The notes beneath the pieces were generated by a model, which ran no database searches, had not been told where the DNA came from, and saw only the letters and a list, made by a program, of their open reading frames with translations. From an uncultured Eubacteriales bacterium (GTDB lineage Bacteria; Bacillota; Clostridia; Oscillospirales; CAG-272), in contig CAJUIQ010000006.1 in NCBI GenBank assembly GCA_910586545.1, forward strand, positions 1 through 59,202: a DNA stretch of 59,202 nt, read 5' to 3'. The position numbers and the translations under genes are program-made. Positions 51,171-59,202 of this stretch are shown one piece after another. How positions within the stretch are numbered: position 1 is the stretch's first letter; each line of letters opens with the position of its first letter.

Positions 51171-53093
51171 TTACTCATCCTTTCTTATTATTGCACAATT
51201 TAATCCCATTTCATTATATAATTTCCACTTTTCCTGGTTTAAATTGTGATATAATTCCTGAACCTGCTTTTCAATTTCTTCGCAAGTCATAATAAATTTC
51301 GATATATATTTTTTCTGCTTTTCTAAGCAAACACGCGGCACAGGCATTCGTTTCAAGTCTTCATTTTTCAATGTTATAATGGATGTTCCTATCTGTCGTC
51401 CTTTTAAATATGCCATTCCCACCGGACTATTTAAATACTGCAGCAAGAACATAGAACAATAATCTGTTTTTTTCAGTCGTATTCCAATAAAATTAAGAGA
51501 AAGGAGCACATCATGCATATTTTCCGGCACAACACAAGTTTTAATCTGCGCACCTTTACAGGAAACCAGAATATCCCCTGGCTGGACTAAATATGGATCA
51601 GCTTTTCCAGTTACATAACACGTTTTTAATCCTCCCGTCTGCAGTTCTCCATTTTGAATATCTGCATAGTTAATTATTTTGTATTCTTTTCCGACTACTT
51701 CAGAAGTCACACGTGAACCGTTTATTCCACGATAAATTCGTTCTGAAACCTCGTCCAAAATAGGCCACCCCTGCAGCAATTCCGGTTTAATCGTTACCGT
51801 TCCTAAGTCGGTTTTTATATCAGAGTCAAAAATATATCTACTTGGCAACATAATATAATCATTCGACATGATTTCTTCTTTCGGCACAATACGGCTGTAT
51901 TGTGTCTCTTTTCTAGCACAGACAATTGTTCCAATTTTTTCAATAACTTGCTCATCTAGCTGCTCCGTGATCCGGACAGAATCTATATTATCAAACATTT
52001 TTTCCGTTTGAACCATTAGTATTCCAGCATTCGAATCCCACCAAGAAATCCCTTTATTGATTACAATCAGACTGAGAGGACTTGTTGTAAAAGGTAAAAT
52101 GTTGGATGGAAGCGTAATAATGCACTCTATACAGTTCCAAGATAGTACCTCTTGACGAACGTGCCGAGTAGAATCATTAAATAAAGTTCCGGTAGAAACC
52201 GCAATGATTCCTCGCCCTGTTTTGTCCTTTAAAGAAGCAATTTGATGTTGTACAAACAGCCATTCCGTATTGGACTTAGGTACAATAGCAAACAATTTAT
52301 CAAGTTTATTGCTACAATAAATATCTTGTGCTGCCCCCCAAGACTGCCCTAAAGGCGGAAACATGACAGAGTAGTCAAATTGAGTAGGCCTGTCGTACGT
52401 TACATACCGAGGAGAAATAAGGACATCCCCACTTTGTGCATTAAAGCGCTCTATTCCATTCATGTATGCACGGATCATCGATACAGCACAAAGCACCGTC
52501 AATTTCTCCTGCGCGTAAATAGTTAGTTTTCCACCCTTTTTCTCTGCATAGCGCTTAGCTTCAATACATGTAGACCCTATACCGGCCGTCCCATCATAGA
52601 ATGTTCCATTCATTGGAGCTAAAATGGCCATACATAGACGGTTAATTGATTGCGGCGTACTAATTGGCTCCGTGATCACAAGCGGATAATAATGAGAGAT
52701 TATATACTCCACAAGATTTTGAATATCTTCTTTTGTGTGGCAAAAAGAAACCAACTTATATAAAAAATTATTAGCATTTTGAGAAAAGGCCGCATCCCAT
52801 TCCAAATTCCTTATAACTTCCCGCAATTCTTTTGGAACTGCTGGGAAAATGACGTCATAAATCAGATCACGAATATGTATCAAATTTGTAGAATCCTTTG
52901 CTTTTAACCAATATTCATATGTCAAAGAATCGTTAGAAATATCCTCTTCCCTTTCGTGGCCTTCCTTAATAATGTAAGCGCTCAAAAGAACGATTAGCAT
53001 AGCATTTAACATATTAATATGTAGCGGAGTGTCTTTCGTACAGGATTCAATAAATTTTTTTATAAAAAAGCTTCCTTGATATTCGTTTTCCAT
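51171..53093 (-). CDS. N-6 DNA methylase-specificity fusion with atypical catalytic motif
   Basis: 640 residues. A helical N-terminus (1-130); an HsdM-type methylase fold with motif I FYDGTAGIGSTC (about 163) but FPPLG (about 245) where active enzymes have (N/D/S)PP(Y/F); then an HsdS-like target-recognition domain (about 430-610: VQPGDILVSCKGAQIKTCVV, GTSIITLKNEDLKRMPVP). No restriction (HsdR) gene is near. The loss of the catalytic Asn suggests it binds DNA and perhaps SAM without methylating. Coupled to the toxin gene 2 bp downstream. A GAGTAT-N5-ATACTC palindrome lies 15 bp before its start. Confidence 0.8.
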   Translation of the reverse strand: MENEYQGSFFIKKFIESCTKDTPLHINMLNAMLIVLLSAYIIKEGHEREEDISNDSLTYEYWLKAKDSTNLIHIRDLIYDVIFPAVPKELREVIRNLEWDAAFSQNANNFLYKLVSFCHTKEDIQNLVEYIISHYYPLVITEPISTPQSINRLCMAILAPMNGTFYDGTAGIGSTCIEAKRYAEKKGGKLTIYAQEKLTVLCAVSMIRAYMNGIERFNAQSGDVLISPRYVTYDRPTQFDYSVMFPPLGQSWGAAQDIYCSNKLDKLFAIVPKSNTEWLFVQHQIASLKDKTGRGIIAVSTGTLFNDSTRHVRQEVLSWNCIECIITLPSNILPFTTSPLSLIVINKGISWWDSNAGILMVQTEKMFDNIDSVRITEQLDEQVIEKIGTIVCARKETQYSRIVPKEEIMSNDYIMLPSRYIFDSDIKTDLGTVTIKPELLQGWPILDEVSERIYRGINGSRVTSEVVGKEYKIINYADIQNGELQTGGLKTCYVTGKADPYLVQPGDILVSCKGAQIKTCVVPENMHDVLLSLNFIGIRLKKTDYCSMFLLQYLNSPVGMAYLKGRQIGTSIITLKNEDLKRMPVPRVCLEKQKKYISKFIMTCEEIEKQVQELYHNLNQEKWKLYNEMGLNCAIIRKDE

Positions 53094-53107
53094 TGCAACC
53101 TCCTATA

Positions 53108-53124
53108 TTGAGTATCAACAATAC
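53108..53124. promoter_or_regulatory. Palindrome upstream of the methylase-toxin unit
   Basis: GAGTATCAACAATACTC: 6-bp arms with a 5-bp spacer, just upstream of the start. A possible operator for autoregulation by the DNA-binding methylase-like protein. Confidence 0.45.
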
Positions 53125-53283
53125 TCTTTTATAGTCAATTTGTGTTCTTCCTTTATAGTCGAATTGTATCACAAACAAAATCATTTGTAAATAGCTAATT
53201 TTAATTTTTTAATAAAAAGGAACTATATATGTTTCAAAAAGTATTTAAATTACTCTTAATCTCATCTGCTGTTTACAAAATAA

Positions 53284-53312
53284 AAAAGCAGCCTTTTTTA
53301 TAGCTGCTTTTT
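53284..53312 (-). terminator. Terminator of the membrane protein gene
   Basis: AAAAGCAGC/GCTGCTTTT arms around a T-rich loop, downstream of the minus-strand gene at 53368. Confidence 0.65.
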
Positions 53313-53367
53313 CTTATATGTTGTATTCTTACCATCAATAGTTCTCTATAAAACCGTATCCGCTCTC

Positions 53368-53964
53368 TTACTTCTCTTTTTTTCTCTCGGGGAAAATTCT
53401 CCGGTTCATATACCCCATACGGTATCCGATGGTGTTCACTACCAAAGACGGCACAATAATAGCCAAATATATTAAGGAAGACAAAATCGTTTGTACGCCT
53501 TTTAAATTTACAGGTATAATAAAGTTGATCACACCATTATACATTCCCTGCCAAAATCTTGCCGCCACAGTAGAAAGCAAAGCGCCCTCTCCCGCCCATT
53601 TCCATTGGGTTAAAACGCCTATGGTGGTTAATATCACCGCAAGAACCCCAAGTATAATATTTAAACCATTTGCGAGCAGCGCAATGCGCAGTCCCTGCCA
53701 TTTGTTCTCTGCCGCACGTCCACCGTTTACGCGGATTTGATCCTTTGCGCCAATTTCCCAAACAGCAGTATATTGCAAAAACAGATAAAAGAAAATCGCA
53801 AGAATGCTTGTCAAAAGATTGAGCGTATCACTCTGCATTGTTGCAGAAGACAGCATAATTCCCAGCATTGCTCCGCCAAACTGATTCAGCATCAGCTTTT
53901 TCACTGGTGTTCCCATGCCCTCAAACGCTCTACTTTTTTTCTTTTCTCCCACCATATCTCGCAT
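53368..53964 (-). CDS. Membrane protein of unknown function
   Basis: 198 residues with about five predicted membrane helices (about 30-45, 48-68, 95-117, 140-152, 158-182). Basic at both ends, ending FPERKKEK. No recognised family. Stands alone between the defence island and the xer gene. Confidence 0.7.
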   Translation of the reverse strand: MRDMVGEKKKSRAFEGMGTPVKKLMLNQFGGAMLGIMLSSATMQSDTLNLLTSILAIFFYLFLQYTAVWEIGAKDQIRVNGGRAAENKWQGLRIALLANGLNIILGVLAVILTTIGVLTQWKWAGEGALLSTVAARFWQGMYNGVINFIIPVNLKGVQTILSSLIYLAIIVPSLVVNTIGYRMGYMNRRIFPERKKEK

Positions 53965-54155
53965 ATACTCTCCATTTCGCCGCGCTTAGCAGCATAATTT
54001 ATAATAAAGCTGTCCGCCATTTTGTTAAATCATTATATATAATATCGAATTATCTGCCGTCATGCAACCCTATCCATAAAAATTTACAAAAAGTCTACGA
54101 AAACGCTTTCAAATGTAGTATACTGTCTTTAGATACTAAAAAATAGAGGAAAGAT

Positions 54156-55223
54156 ATGGCCAATATAAAAGATCTGTCGGACTATCCAAAAGCCGTACAG
54201 GAATTTGCTGCATACAAAAGCGCCATTCAGGGCTGCTCTCCCAAAACAGTGGCGGAATATTTGGTAGACCTGCGCATGTTCTGCCGATATATAAAGGCTA
54301 CAAGAGAGGGACTGTCAACAGAGTTGGACGCGCTGGAGTCTGTTGTCATTGCCGATCTGCCATTGGAAATTTTTCGCGACATTAAGACAACCGAAATTTA
54401 CAGCTATATCAATTATGTAAAACTGGATAGAGAGAATCAGAGCAACACTCGTTCAAGGAAATTATCTTCTATTCGCAGCTTTTATAAGTTTCTTACGGTA
54501 AATCGAAAATATTTCGAAGAAAATCCTGCAAAAAATATAGAAAGTCCCAAACAAAAAAAAGCTCTGCCCAAGCATCTTTCTCTGGAAGAATGCGTGGCAT
54601 TACTGAGTGCCGTAAAAAATGATGAGAGCAGCAAAACCAGAGAACGGGATTTCTGCATTCTTACACTATTTCTCAACTGCGGCATGCGTTTGTCGGAGCT
54701 TGTCGGAATCAGTCTGCAGGATATAGAGCAGGAAATGCGTTCGATGCGGGTAATTGGTAAAGGATCAAAAGAGCGGGTCATCTATTTAAACGACGCATGC
54801 AGGGAGGCTCTCTGCACCTATCTGCCGGTCCGGCTGCAGCTGCGTAAATCCGGCATGCGTGAGGAAGCCTTGTTTCTCAGCAGCCGCGGATCCCGTATCA
54901 GTGTCAAAACCGTTCAGTGGATGGTCAAAAAATATCTCGACATGGCGGGACTCTCCTATAAAAACTATTCCACCCACAAGCTGCGTCATACGGCGGCTAC
55001 CCTGATGTATCAATCCGGCCAGGTAGATACTCGCATTCTACAGGAAATTTTGGGGCATGAACAGCTGAACACCACCCAAATATATACCCACGTTTCCAAT
55101 GAAGGCATGGAAAACGCTATGACCCAAAATCCTTTGGCCAATCTCCATATCGATGGTATCCAGCCTGTTCCCTCCGCCAAATTGGAAGATGCCGAGGGAG
55201 CAGAACAAAAAGGCAAGGATTAA
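54156..55223 (+). CDS. Tyrosine recombinase, XerC/XerD type
   Basis: 355 residues. SAM-like N-terminal core-binding domain (about 10-125), then the catalytic domain with Arg in GMRLSEL (about 177), HKLRH (about 273-277), GHEQL (about 300) and the Tyr in QIYTHV (about 309). Length and C-terminus fit XerC/XerD rather than phage integrases, though a 25-residue tail is extra. Probably chromosome dimer resolution; a mobile role is not excluded. Confidence 0.85.
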   Translation: MANIKDLSDYPKAVQEFAAYKSAIQGCSPKTVAEYLVDLRMFCRYIKATREGLSTELDALESVVIADLPLEIFRDIKTTEIYSYINYVKLDRENQSNTRSRKLSSIRSFYKFLTVNRKYFEENPAKNIESPKQKKALPKHLSLEECVALLSAVKNDESSKTRERDFCILTLFLNCGMRLSELVGISLQDIEQEMRSMRVIGKGSKERVIYLNDACREALCTYLPVRLQLRKSGMREEALFLSSRGSRISVKTVQWMVKKYLDMAGLSYKNYSTHKLRHTAATLMYQSGQVDTRILQEILGHEQLNTTQIYTHVSNEGMENAMTQNPLANLHIDGIQPVPSAKLEDAEGAEQKGKD

Positions 55224-55256
55224 AACAGAAATTCTTATCTCTAAGGAAAAAGGGTG

Positions 55257-55285
55257 TTGACTTATCTGGGAATTATTTATATAAT
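55257..55285 (+). promoter_or_regulatory. Promoter of the aminotransferase gene
   Basis: TTGACT (55257-55262), 17-bp spacer, TATAAT (55280-55285). A near-consensus sigma-A promoter. Confidence 0.8.
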
Positions 55286-55350
55286 AGAAGTGGTCAAACT
55301 GCAGCATTATGCAGCAATATTAACAAATTTTCCGAAATGAGGTAGAAAGC

Positions 55351-56721
55351 ATGAGCAAGAACTGGGCAAGCGTCGATCCCGCTACGATTCCCCATATGGT
55401 TTCCAGCACAGTTCCCGGCCCCAAGTCTGTAGAATACCATACGAGATGCGCCAAATACATGAAAGGCTATTCCAGCCAAGTAAAGCTGTTTCCAGTGGTT
55501 TTTGATTCCGGATTCGGCTATACGCTTACCGACGTAGACGGAAATACATATATTGACTTTTCTTCCGGTATTTACGTAACAGGTCTGGGACACTGTCATC
55601 CCAAAATCAGCGAAGCTGTGGCCGAACAGGCCAAACGGCTTATGAACTGTCACGACTTTACCACCAAAGTGAAAATGGAACTGGTAGAAAAACTGCATGA
55701 AATGACCGGTGGTCGGTTTGCGGGATTTCAGTTCTATGACTCCGGTACAACCGCTGTGGAGGCCGGTTTGCGCTGCGCACGTGCCGCTACCGGCAAGCAG
55801 GAATTTTACTCCTTCTGGAGAGACTTCCATGGAAAGACCTACGGCGCAAACTCTCTTGCGGTAGTAGGTGTAGACACCCACATGCGCGCGCCCGGCTTTT
55901 TCCTGGCACCCCGCCCCAATCCCTATCGGGATGCGTTTGGCCGCTCCAAAGAAGAGGCAATGAAGGATTCCAGCCCCTATATTAGAATGCTGGAAGGCAT
56001 GTTGGACAATGAAGCATCCTGTGGCGGCGCCAATGTAGCTGCTATCGTGCTGGAACCGATTCAAGGCTGGGGTGGCTCTGTTGTTCCTCCCGATGACTTT
56101 CTGCCGGCAATTCGCGAATTGTGCAACCGTCGTGGTATTCTACTGTTTGCCGACGAAGTACTCAGCAGTATGGCAAGAACAGGCGCATGGTTCGCAACAG
56201 ACCATTGGAATGTAACACCGGATATTGTAACACTGGGTAAAGGCTTTGGAAACGGTTTCCCTGTTACCGCACTGGCTGTATCCGAAAAGCTTGCACCCGC
56301 TATTGAAAAAATCTCCGCCTCTTCCAGCTATGGCGGAAACCCTATGGCGTGTGTTGCCGCGCTGGAATCCATTAAGGTAATAGAAGAAGAGAACTTGAAC
56401 GAGCGTGCGGCGCACTTGGGAGATTTGTTCCTCTCCAGAATGGAAAAAATCAAAGAAGCCCATCCCATCGTTGGCGACGTTCGTGGCAAAGGCTGCCTGC
56501 TGGCAATGGAAATTGTTCGGGATCGAGAGACAAAAGAACCGTTCGCAGAAGCCGGACAAATGATTTACCAGAAAGCCTTTGAAAAAGGGCTGGCATGGGT
56601 TCCCTCCGGTCATATCCTGCGTCTGTCTCCTCCCATGATTCTGGACGACGTCGTAGCCCAAAAGGGTATGGACATCATCGAAGAGGCTGTTGCAGAAACT
56701 GAAAAGCATTTCGGATATTGA
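55351..56721 (+). CDS. Class III (omega-type) aminotransferase
   Basis: 456 residues. PLP-binding pieces: QFYDSGTTAVEAGLRCAR (phosphate loop region, about 131-148), FADEVLSSMARTG with the PLP-pyridine Asp (about 267), and TLGKGFGNGFPVTAL with the Schiff-base Lys (about 295). The family includes ornithine, 4-aminobutyrate and glutamate-semialdehyde enzymes; the substrate cannot be named. The next gene is a Gfo/Idh/MocA oxidoreductase, perhaps the same pathway, though each has a terminator. Confidence 0.88.
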   Translation: MSKNWASVDPATIPHMVSSTVPGPKSVEYHTRCAKYMKGYSSQVKLFPVVFDSGFGYTLTDVDGNTYIDFSSGIYVTGLGHCHPKISEAVAEQAKRLMNCHDFTTKVKMELVEKLHEMTGGRFAGFQFYDSGTTAVEAGLRCARAATGKQEFYSFWRDFHGKTYGANSLAVVGVDTHMRAPGFFLAPRPNPYRDAFGRSKEEAMKDSSPYIRMLEGMLDNEASCGGANVAAIVLEPIQGWGGSVVPPDDFLPAIRELCNRRGILLFADEVLSSMARTGAWFATDHWNVTPDIVTLGKGFGNGFPVTALAVSEKLAPAIEKISASSSYGGNPMACVAALESIKVIEEENLNERAAHLGDLFLSRMEKIKEAHPIVGDVRGKGCLLAMEIVRDRETKEPFAEAGQMIYQKAFEKGLAWVPSGHILRLSPPMILDDVVAQKGMDIIEEAVAETEKHFGY

Positions 56722-56730
56722 TTCCTATGC

Positions 56731-56763
56731 AATACAGCAAAGCGCCCAGCGCTTTGCTGTATT
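56731..56763 (+). terminator. Terminator after the aminotransferase gene
   Basis: 15-bp perfect arms (AATACAGCAAAGCGC and its complement) around CCA. Confidence 0.7.
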
Positions 56764-56812
56764 CTTGTGAGAACACACGCAAATTTCACCTAAGAAAGGA
56801 CTTATAAAATTT

Positions 56813-57946
56813 ATGAAAACAATTCGTTTCGGTCTGATTGGCTGCGGTCTGATGGCTAGAGAATTTGCCTCCGCTGCTGCACGCTGGTGCCATTTTACCA
56901 TGGATATTCCCAAACCCGAGGTAGTAGGGATCTGCTCTGTAGTCCCCAAGGAAATGGACTGGTTCAAAAAGAACTTTGACAGCATCAAATACGCTGTAGA
57001 GGATTATAAAGAACTACTGGAGAAAGATGACATTGACGCAATTTATTGCGCCGTCCCGCATAACCTCCATGAGCAATTTTATATTGATATTATAAAAAGC
57101 GGTAAGGCGCTGCTGGCAGAAAAGCCCTTTGGTATCGATAAAAAGGCAAATGAAGCTATATTGAAGGTATATCGCGAAACCCCTGGGGCGTTTGTACGCT
57201 GCTCCAGCGAATTTCCCTTCTACCCTGCTATGCAGACAATGATCAATTGGTACCGGGAAGGAAAATTCGGAAAAATTCTGGAAATTCACGCAGGATTTAA
57301 CCACTGCAGCGATATGGATTTGAATAAGCCCATCAACTGGAAACGTATGGTGAAATTTAACGGTGAATACGGATGCCTTGGCGACTTGGGTATTCACACC
57401 CAGCATGTACCCTTCCGCCTTGGATTCAAACCCAAAACCGTGCATGCCCATTTCAGCAACATCGTGAAAGAACGTCCCGATGGAAAAGGCGGTATGGCTG
57501 TGTGCGACACTTTTGACAACTGCACCCTCTTCTGCACCACAGAAAATGCTGACGGAGACGAAATCCCCCTGACTCTCGAAACAAAGCGGATGTGCCCCGG
57601 TTCTACCAACCGCTGGTTCTTTGAAATCTACGGCATGGATTGCAGCGCTCGTTTCTCCAGTGACGATGCCAATGCATTCTACTACACCTCCTCTTGGGGA
57701 AAAGAACAATCCTGGAATCGGATTATAATTGGTTATAAACCGATGCTGCCTACTATCACAGGTCCTATTTTCGAATTTGGATTTACCGATGCCATGCAGC
57801 AGCAGATGGGTGCGTTTATGCTGGAATATGCAGGTGAATCCGTACCCTTTGGCCTCTTCACGCCGGAAGAAACAGAGCTTTCTCATAAATTGTCTACCGC
57901 CGCACTAGAGTCCTTCTATAATAAAACAGTTGTTACCCTTGACTGA
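56813..57946 (+). CDS. Gfo/Idh/MocA-family oxidoreductase
   Basis: 377 residues. N-terminal Rossmann fold GLIGCGLMAREFA (about 7-19), AVPHNLHEQF and LLAEKPFGID (the EKP motif with its conserved Lys, about 103). The C-terminal half is the substrate-binding domain (CLGDLGIHTQHVP with likely catalytic Asp and His at about 190-197). NAD(P)-dependent oxidation or reduction of a sugar or cyclitol is typical; substrate unknown. AGAAAGGA ribosome site. Confidence 0.88.
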   Translation: MKTIRFGLIGCGLMAREFASAAARWCHFTMDIPKPEVVGICSVVPKEMDWFKKNFDSIKYAVEDYKELLEKDDIDAIYCAVPHNLHEQFYIDIIKSGKALLAEKPFGIDKKANEAILKVYRETPGAFVRCSSEFPFYPAMQTMINWYREGKFGKILEIHAGFNHCSDMDLNKPINWKRMVKFNGEYGCLGDLGIHTQHVPFRLGFKPKTVHAHFSNIVKERPDGKGGMAVCDTFDNCTLFCTTENADGDEIPLTLETKRMCPGSTNRWFFEIYGMDCSARFSSDDANAFYYTSSWGKEQSWNRIIIGYKPMLPTITGPIFEFGFTDAMQQQMGAFMLEYAGESVPFGLFTPEETELSHKLSTAALESFYNKTVVTLD

Positions 57947-57960
57947 TTCATTTTCAGGGC

Positions 57961-57990
57961 GGCGCGCATGATATATGCGCGCCGTTTATA
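57961..57990 (+). terminator. Terminator after the oxidoreductase gene
   Basis: GGCGCGCAT/ATGCGCGCC arms around a 5-nt loop, then GTTTATA. Confidence 0.6.
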
Positions 57991-58016
57991 ACCAGCAAAG
58001 AAAGAGAGTTTAATAT

Positions 58017-58907
58017 ATGTCCTCTTATATCACCCGTGCCGTCACAGAGGACGGCAGTGCAAGAATCATTTTTGCTGATACAACCCAAATTGTCGCCGAC
58101 GCTGCAGCGATCCATCAAACCTCCAAAACCATGACCGCCGCGCTTGGCCGCAGCCTAACGGCCGCTGCCCTTATGGGCAGTCTTTTAAAGGATAAAGACA
58201 ATACCCTCACCTTTCAGCTGAACGGAGGAGGACCCGCCGGAAAAATCGTCTGCGTATCTGATTATAAAGGCAATGTTCGGGGATACGCAGAAAATCCTCA
58301 AATTGAACTGATGCCGAACAGCGCCGGCAAGCTGGATGTCGGCGGGGCTGTAGGCAAGGACGGTAATCTCACCATTATCAAGGATATGGGGATGGGAGAA
58401 CCGTATGTAGGCATGTGCCCCCTGGTCAGCGGCGAAATCGGAGACGACGTAACCCAGTATTTTGCCACAAGCGAGCAAACGCCCACCATTTGCGCCCTAG
58501 GTGTACGGGTCAATCAGGACCATACGGTAAAATCTGCCGGCGGGTTTCTGCTGCAGGTTCTTCCCGGCGCTGAAGAAGCAGTAATCGATCAATTGGAGGC
58601 AAATATCAAACTAATTCCCTCTGTATCCGCAATGATCGCCGATGGAAAGCGTGCAGAGGACGTGATTGCAGCCGCACTGAAGAAGATTGAATACCAATTG
58701 TTTGATGAATTTGATATCGGCTATGTATGTACCTGTGGCAGAGAACGATACTTAAGCGCTCTAGCAGGACTGTCACAAAAAGATCTGGACGAGCTTGCCG
58801 TCCAAGAGGGACCGATAGAAGCATGCTGCCATTTCTGCAACAAAAAATATGCGTTTGATATTTCCGAAATATACCGACGTAAGGAAGACATGAGTGACGT
58901 ACACTAG
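58017..58907 (+). CDS. hslO: Hsp33 redox-regulated chaperone
   Basis: 296 residues, full length for the family. The N-terminal substrate-binding domain includes TLTFQLNGGGPAGKIVCVSD. The C-terminal redox switch has CTCGRERYL (CxC) and CCHFCNKKY (CxxC), which bind zinc when reduced and form disulfides under oxidative stress, activating the chaperone. Cytosolic. Suits an anaerobe with several peroxidases. Confidence 0.95.
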   Translation: MSSYITRAVTEDGSARIIFADTTQIVADAAAIHQTSKTMTAALGRSLTAAALMGSLLKDKDNTLTFQLNGGGPAGKIVCVSDYKGNVRGYAENPQIELMPNSAGKLDVGGAVGKDGNLTIIKDMGMGEPYVGMCPLVSGEIGDDVTQYFATSEQTPTICALGVRVNQDHTVKSAGGFLLQVLPGAEEAVIDQLEANIKLIPSVSAMIADGKRAEDVIAAALKKIEYQLFDEFDIGYVCTCGRERYLSALAGLSQKDLDELAVQEGPIEACCHFCNKKYAFDISEIYRRKEDMSDVH

Positions 58908-58947
58908 CCTCTGTATATAATGCTGTCTGCCCTGCTATCTCGAAAAT

Positions 58948-58975
58948 AAAAAGAGAGGGACCTCCCTCTCTTTTT
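58948..58975. terminator. Bidirectional terminator
   Basis: AAAAAGAGAGGGA pairs with TCCCTCTCTTTTT around a 2-nt centre. Shared by hslO (plus) and the partial gene at the right edge (minus). Confidence 0.8.
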
Positions 58976-59002
58976 ATTTTTTTGAAAAAGGCATTGCCAT
59001 TC

Positions 59003-59202
59003 TTATATTAAAGCGCCAAGGTCTCTCAAAATCGTAACGCCGTCCAGCATTCCCTGAAAATATACCGCGTCCAATTCTTGTCGGCTCGCAGTATCCATTT
59101 CCTGCAAAAACGCATCTACAATTTCTTTTTGATCCTCTAAAAGACAGCCATCTAGTATGCGGTCCATTTCTTCTCTTCGATGCTTGTAATAAATATATAT
59201 TT
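59003..59202 (-). CDS. C-terminal part of an unidentified small helical protein
   Basis: Partial gene, start outside the window. About 65 residues are visible, ending ILRDLGALI with stop at 59003-59005. Mostly acidic helix (EDQKEIVDAFLQEMDTASRQ). No recognised family. Confidence 0.5.
   Translation of the reverse strand, partial: IYIYYKHRREEMDRILDGCLLEDQKEIVDAFLQEMDTASRQELDAVYFQGMLDGVTILRDLGALI

Noticed and set aside
50827..53093. A complete type I restriction-modification system
   Set aside because: No HsdR gene is present, the methylase motif IV is altered, and the downstream gene is a MazF/PemK toxin.
53091..53110. CCTCCTATATTGAG upstream of the methylase gene, as the missing right end of the second element
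   Set aside because: Similarity to the cotJC junction at 45764-45780 is only the ribosome-site-like CCTCC plus TATTG, and no cotJC coding sequence follows.
55294..56709. Two long minus-strand open frames opposite the aminotransferase gene
   Set aside because: Shadows of a strongly coding plus-strand gene that has a near-consensus promoter and intact PLP motifs.
57014..57886. A 290-codon open frame on the minus strand opposite the oxidoreductase gene
   Set aside because: The plus-strand product is a clear Gfo/Idh/MocA protein with all its motifs; the antisense frame has none.

Overview
The window looks like the chromosome of a spore-forming anaerobic Clostridium-class Firmicute, probably in or near Oscillospirales. 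The signs are an SCIFF peptide with its radical-SAM maturase, two rubrerythrin-type peroxidases (one 'reverse'), a CotJC-type spore-coat gene, a Tn1549-related element with a large serine recombinase, and many short hairpin-plus-U-tract terminators.

Left part (1-13.3 kb), minus strand: a D-glutamate/5-oxoproline operon (D-amino acid transaminase, D-glutamate cyclase-like protein, PxpB cut by the window edge); a lipoprotein; potABCD polyamine import behind a ~340-nt leader; scfA-scfB followed directly by a GH39 glycosidase; and a lipoprotein plus Orn/Lys/Arg decarboxylase pair in which both genes are broken. 13.4-21 kb, plus strand: reverse rubrerythrin, tRNA-Pro, an orphan gene, the decayed remains of a peptide-export/maturation locus (ABC exporter, S8 peptidase, P-loop maturation protein) fused by deletions, an amidohydrolase, a DUF1848 protein and a rubrerythrin.

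21-28.4 kb is a tightly coupled minus-strand operon: HTH regulator, nucleotidyltransferase-like protein, thymidylate-kinase-like P-loop kinase, acyl carrier protein, BtrH-like acyltransferase, AMP-forming ligase, DNRLRE-like protein, SH3-like protein, cupin and lipase-like hydrolase. It has a palindromic operator candidate at its head. I do not recognise this set as a described pathway. LexA with an SOS-box-like site, an LtaS-family enzyme and a carbohydrate-binding-like protein follow.

33.1-45.7 kb is a 12.57-kb integrated element bounded by 7-bp direct repeats (CCTATAT at 33106 and 45675). It splits a cotJC-type manganese-catalase/spore-coat gene: the 3' part lies left of the element and an internal 5' part lies right of it, and joining the two at the repeat restores the reading frame exactly. 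The element carries a ParB-like gene, a histidine kinase/response regulator pair, a lantibiotic-immunity-type ABC transporter (LanFEG) with three 11-bp direct repeats upstream, accessory small genes, a sigma-like regulator with a 21-bp perfect inverted repeat over its translation start, and a large serine recombinase whose last codons are read from host DNA. A second serine recombinase abuts the remaining cotJC fragment, so the gene appears to have been hit twice.

47.2-53.1 kb is a probable defence island beside tRNA-Leu: a recombinase relic, a ten-zinc-ribbon (DUF4379-type) protein with an embedded Vsr/DUF559-like nuclease, and a two-gene unit of a methylase-specificity fusion with an atypical catalytic motif plus a MazF/PemK toxin. 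The right end is ordinary chromosome: a membrane protein, a Xer-type recombinase, a class III aminotransferase, a Gfo/Idh/MocA oxidoreductase, Hsp33, and an unidentified gene cut by the window edge.

All functional calls come from reading motifs and translations by eye. No database search was run.
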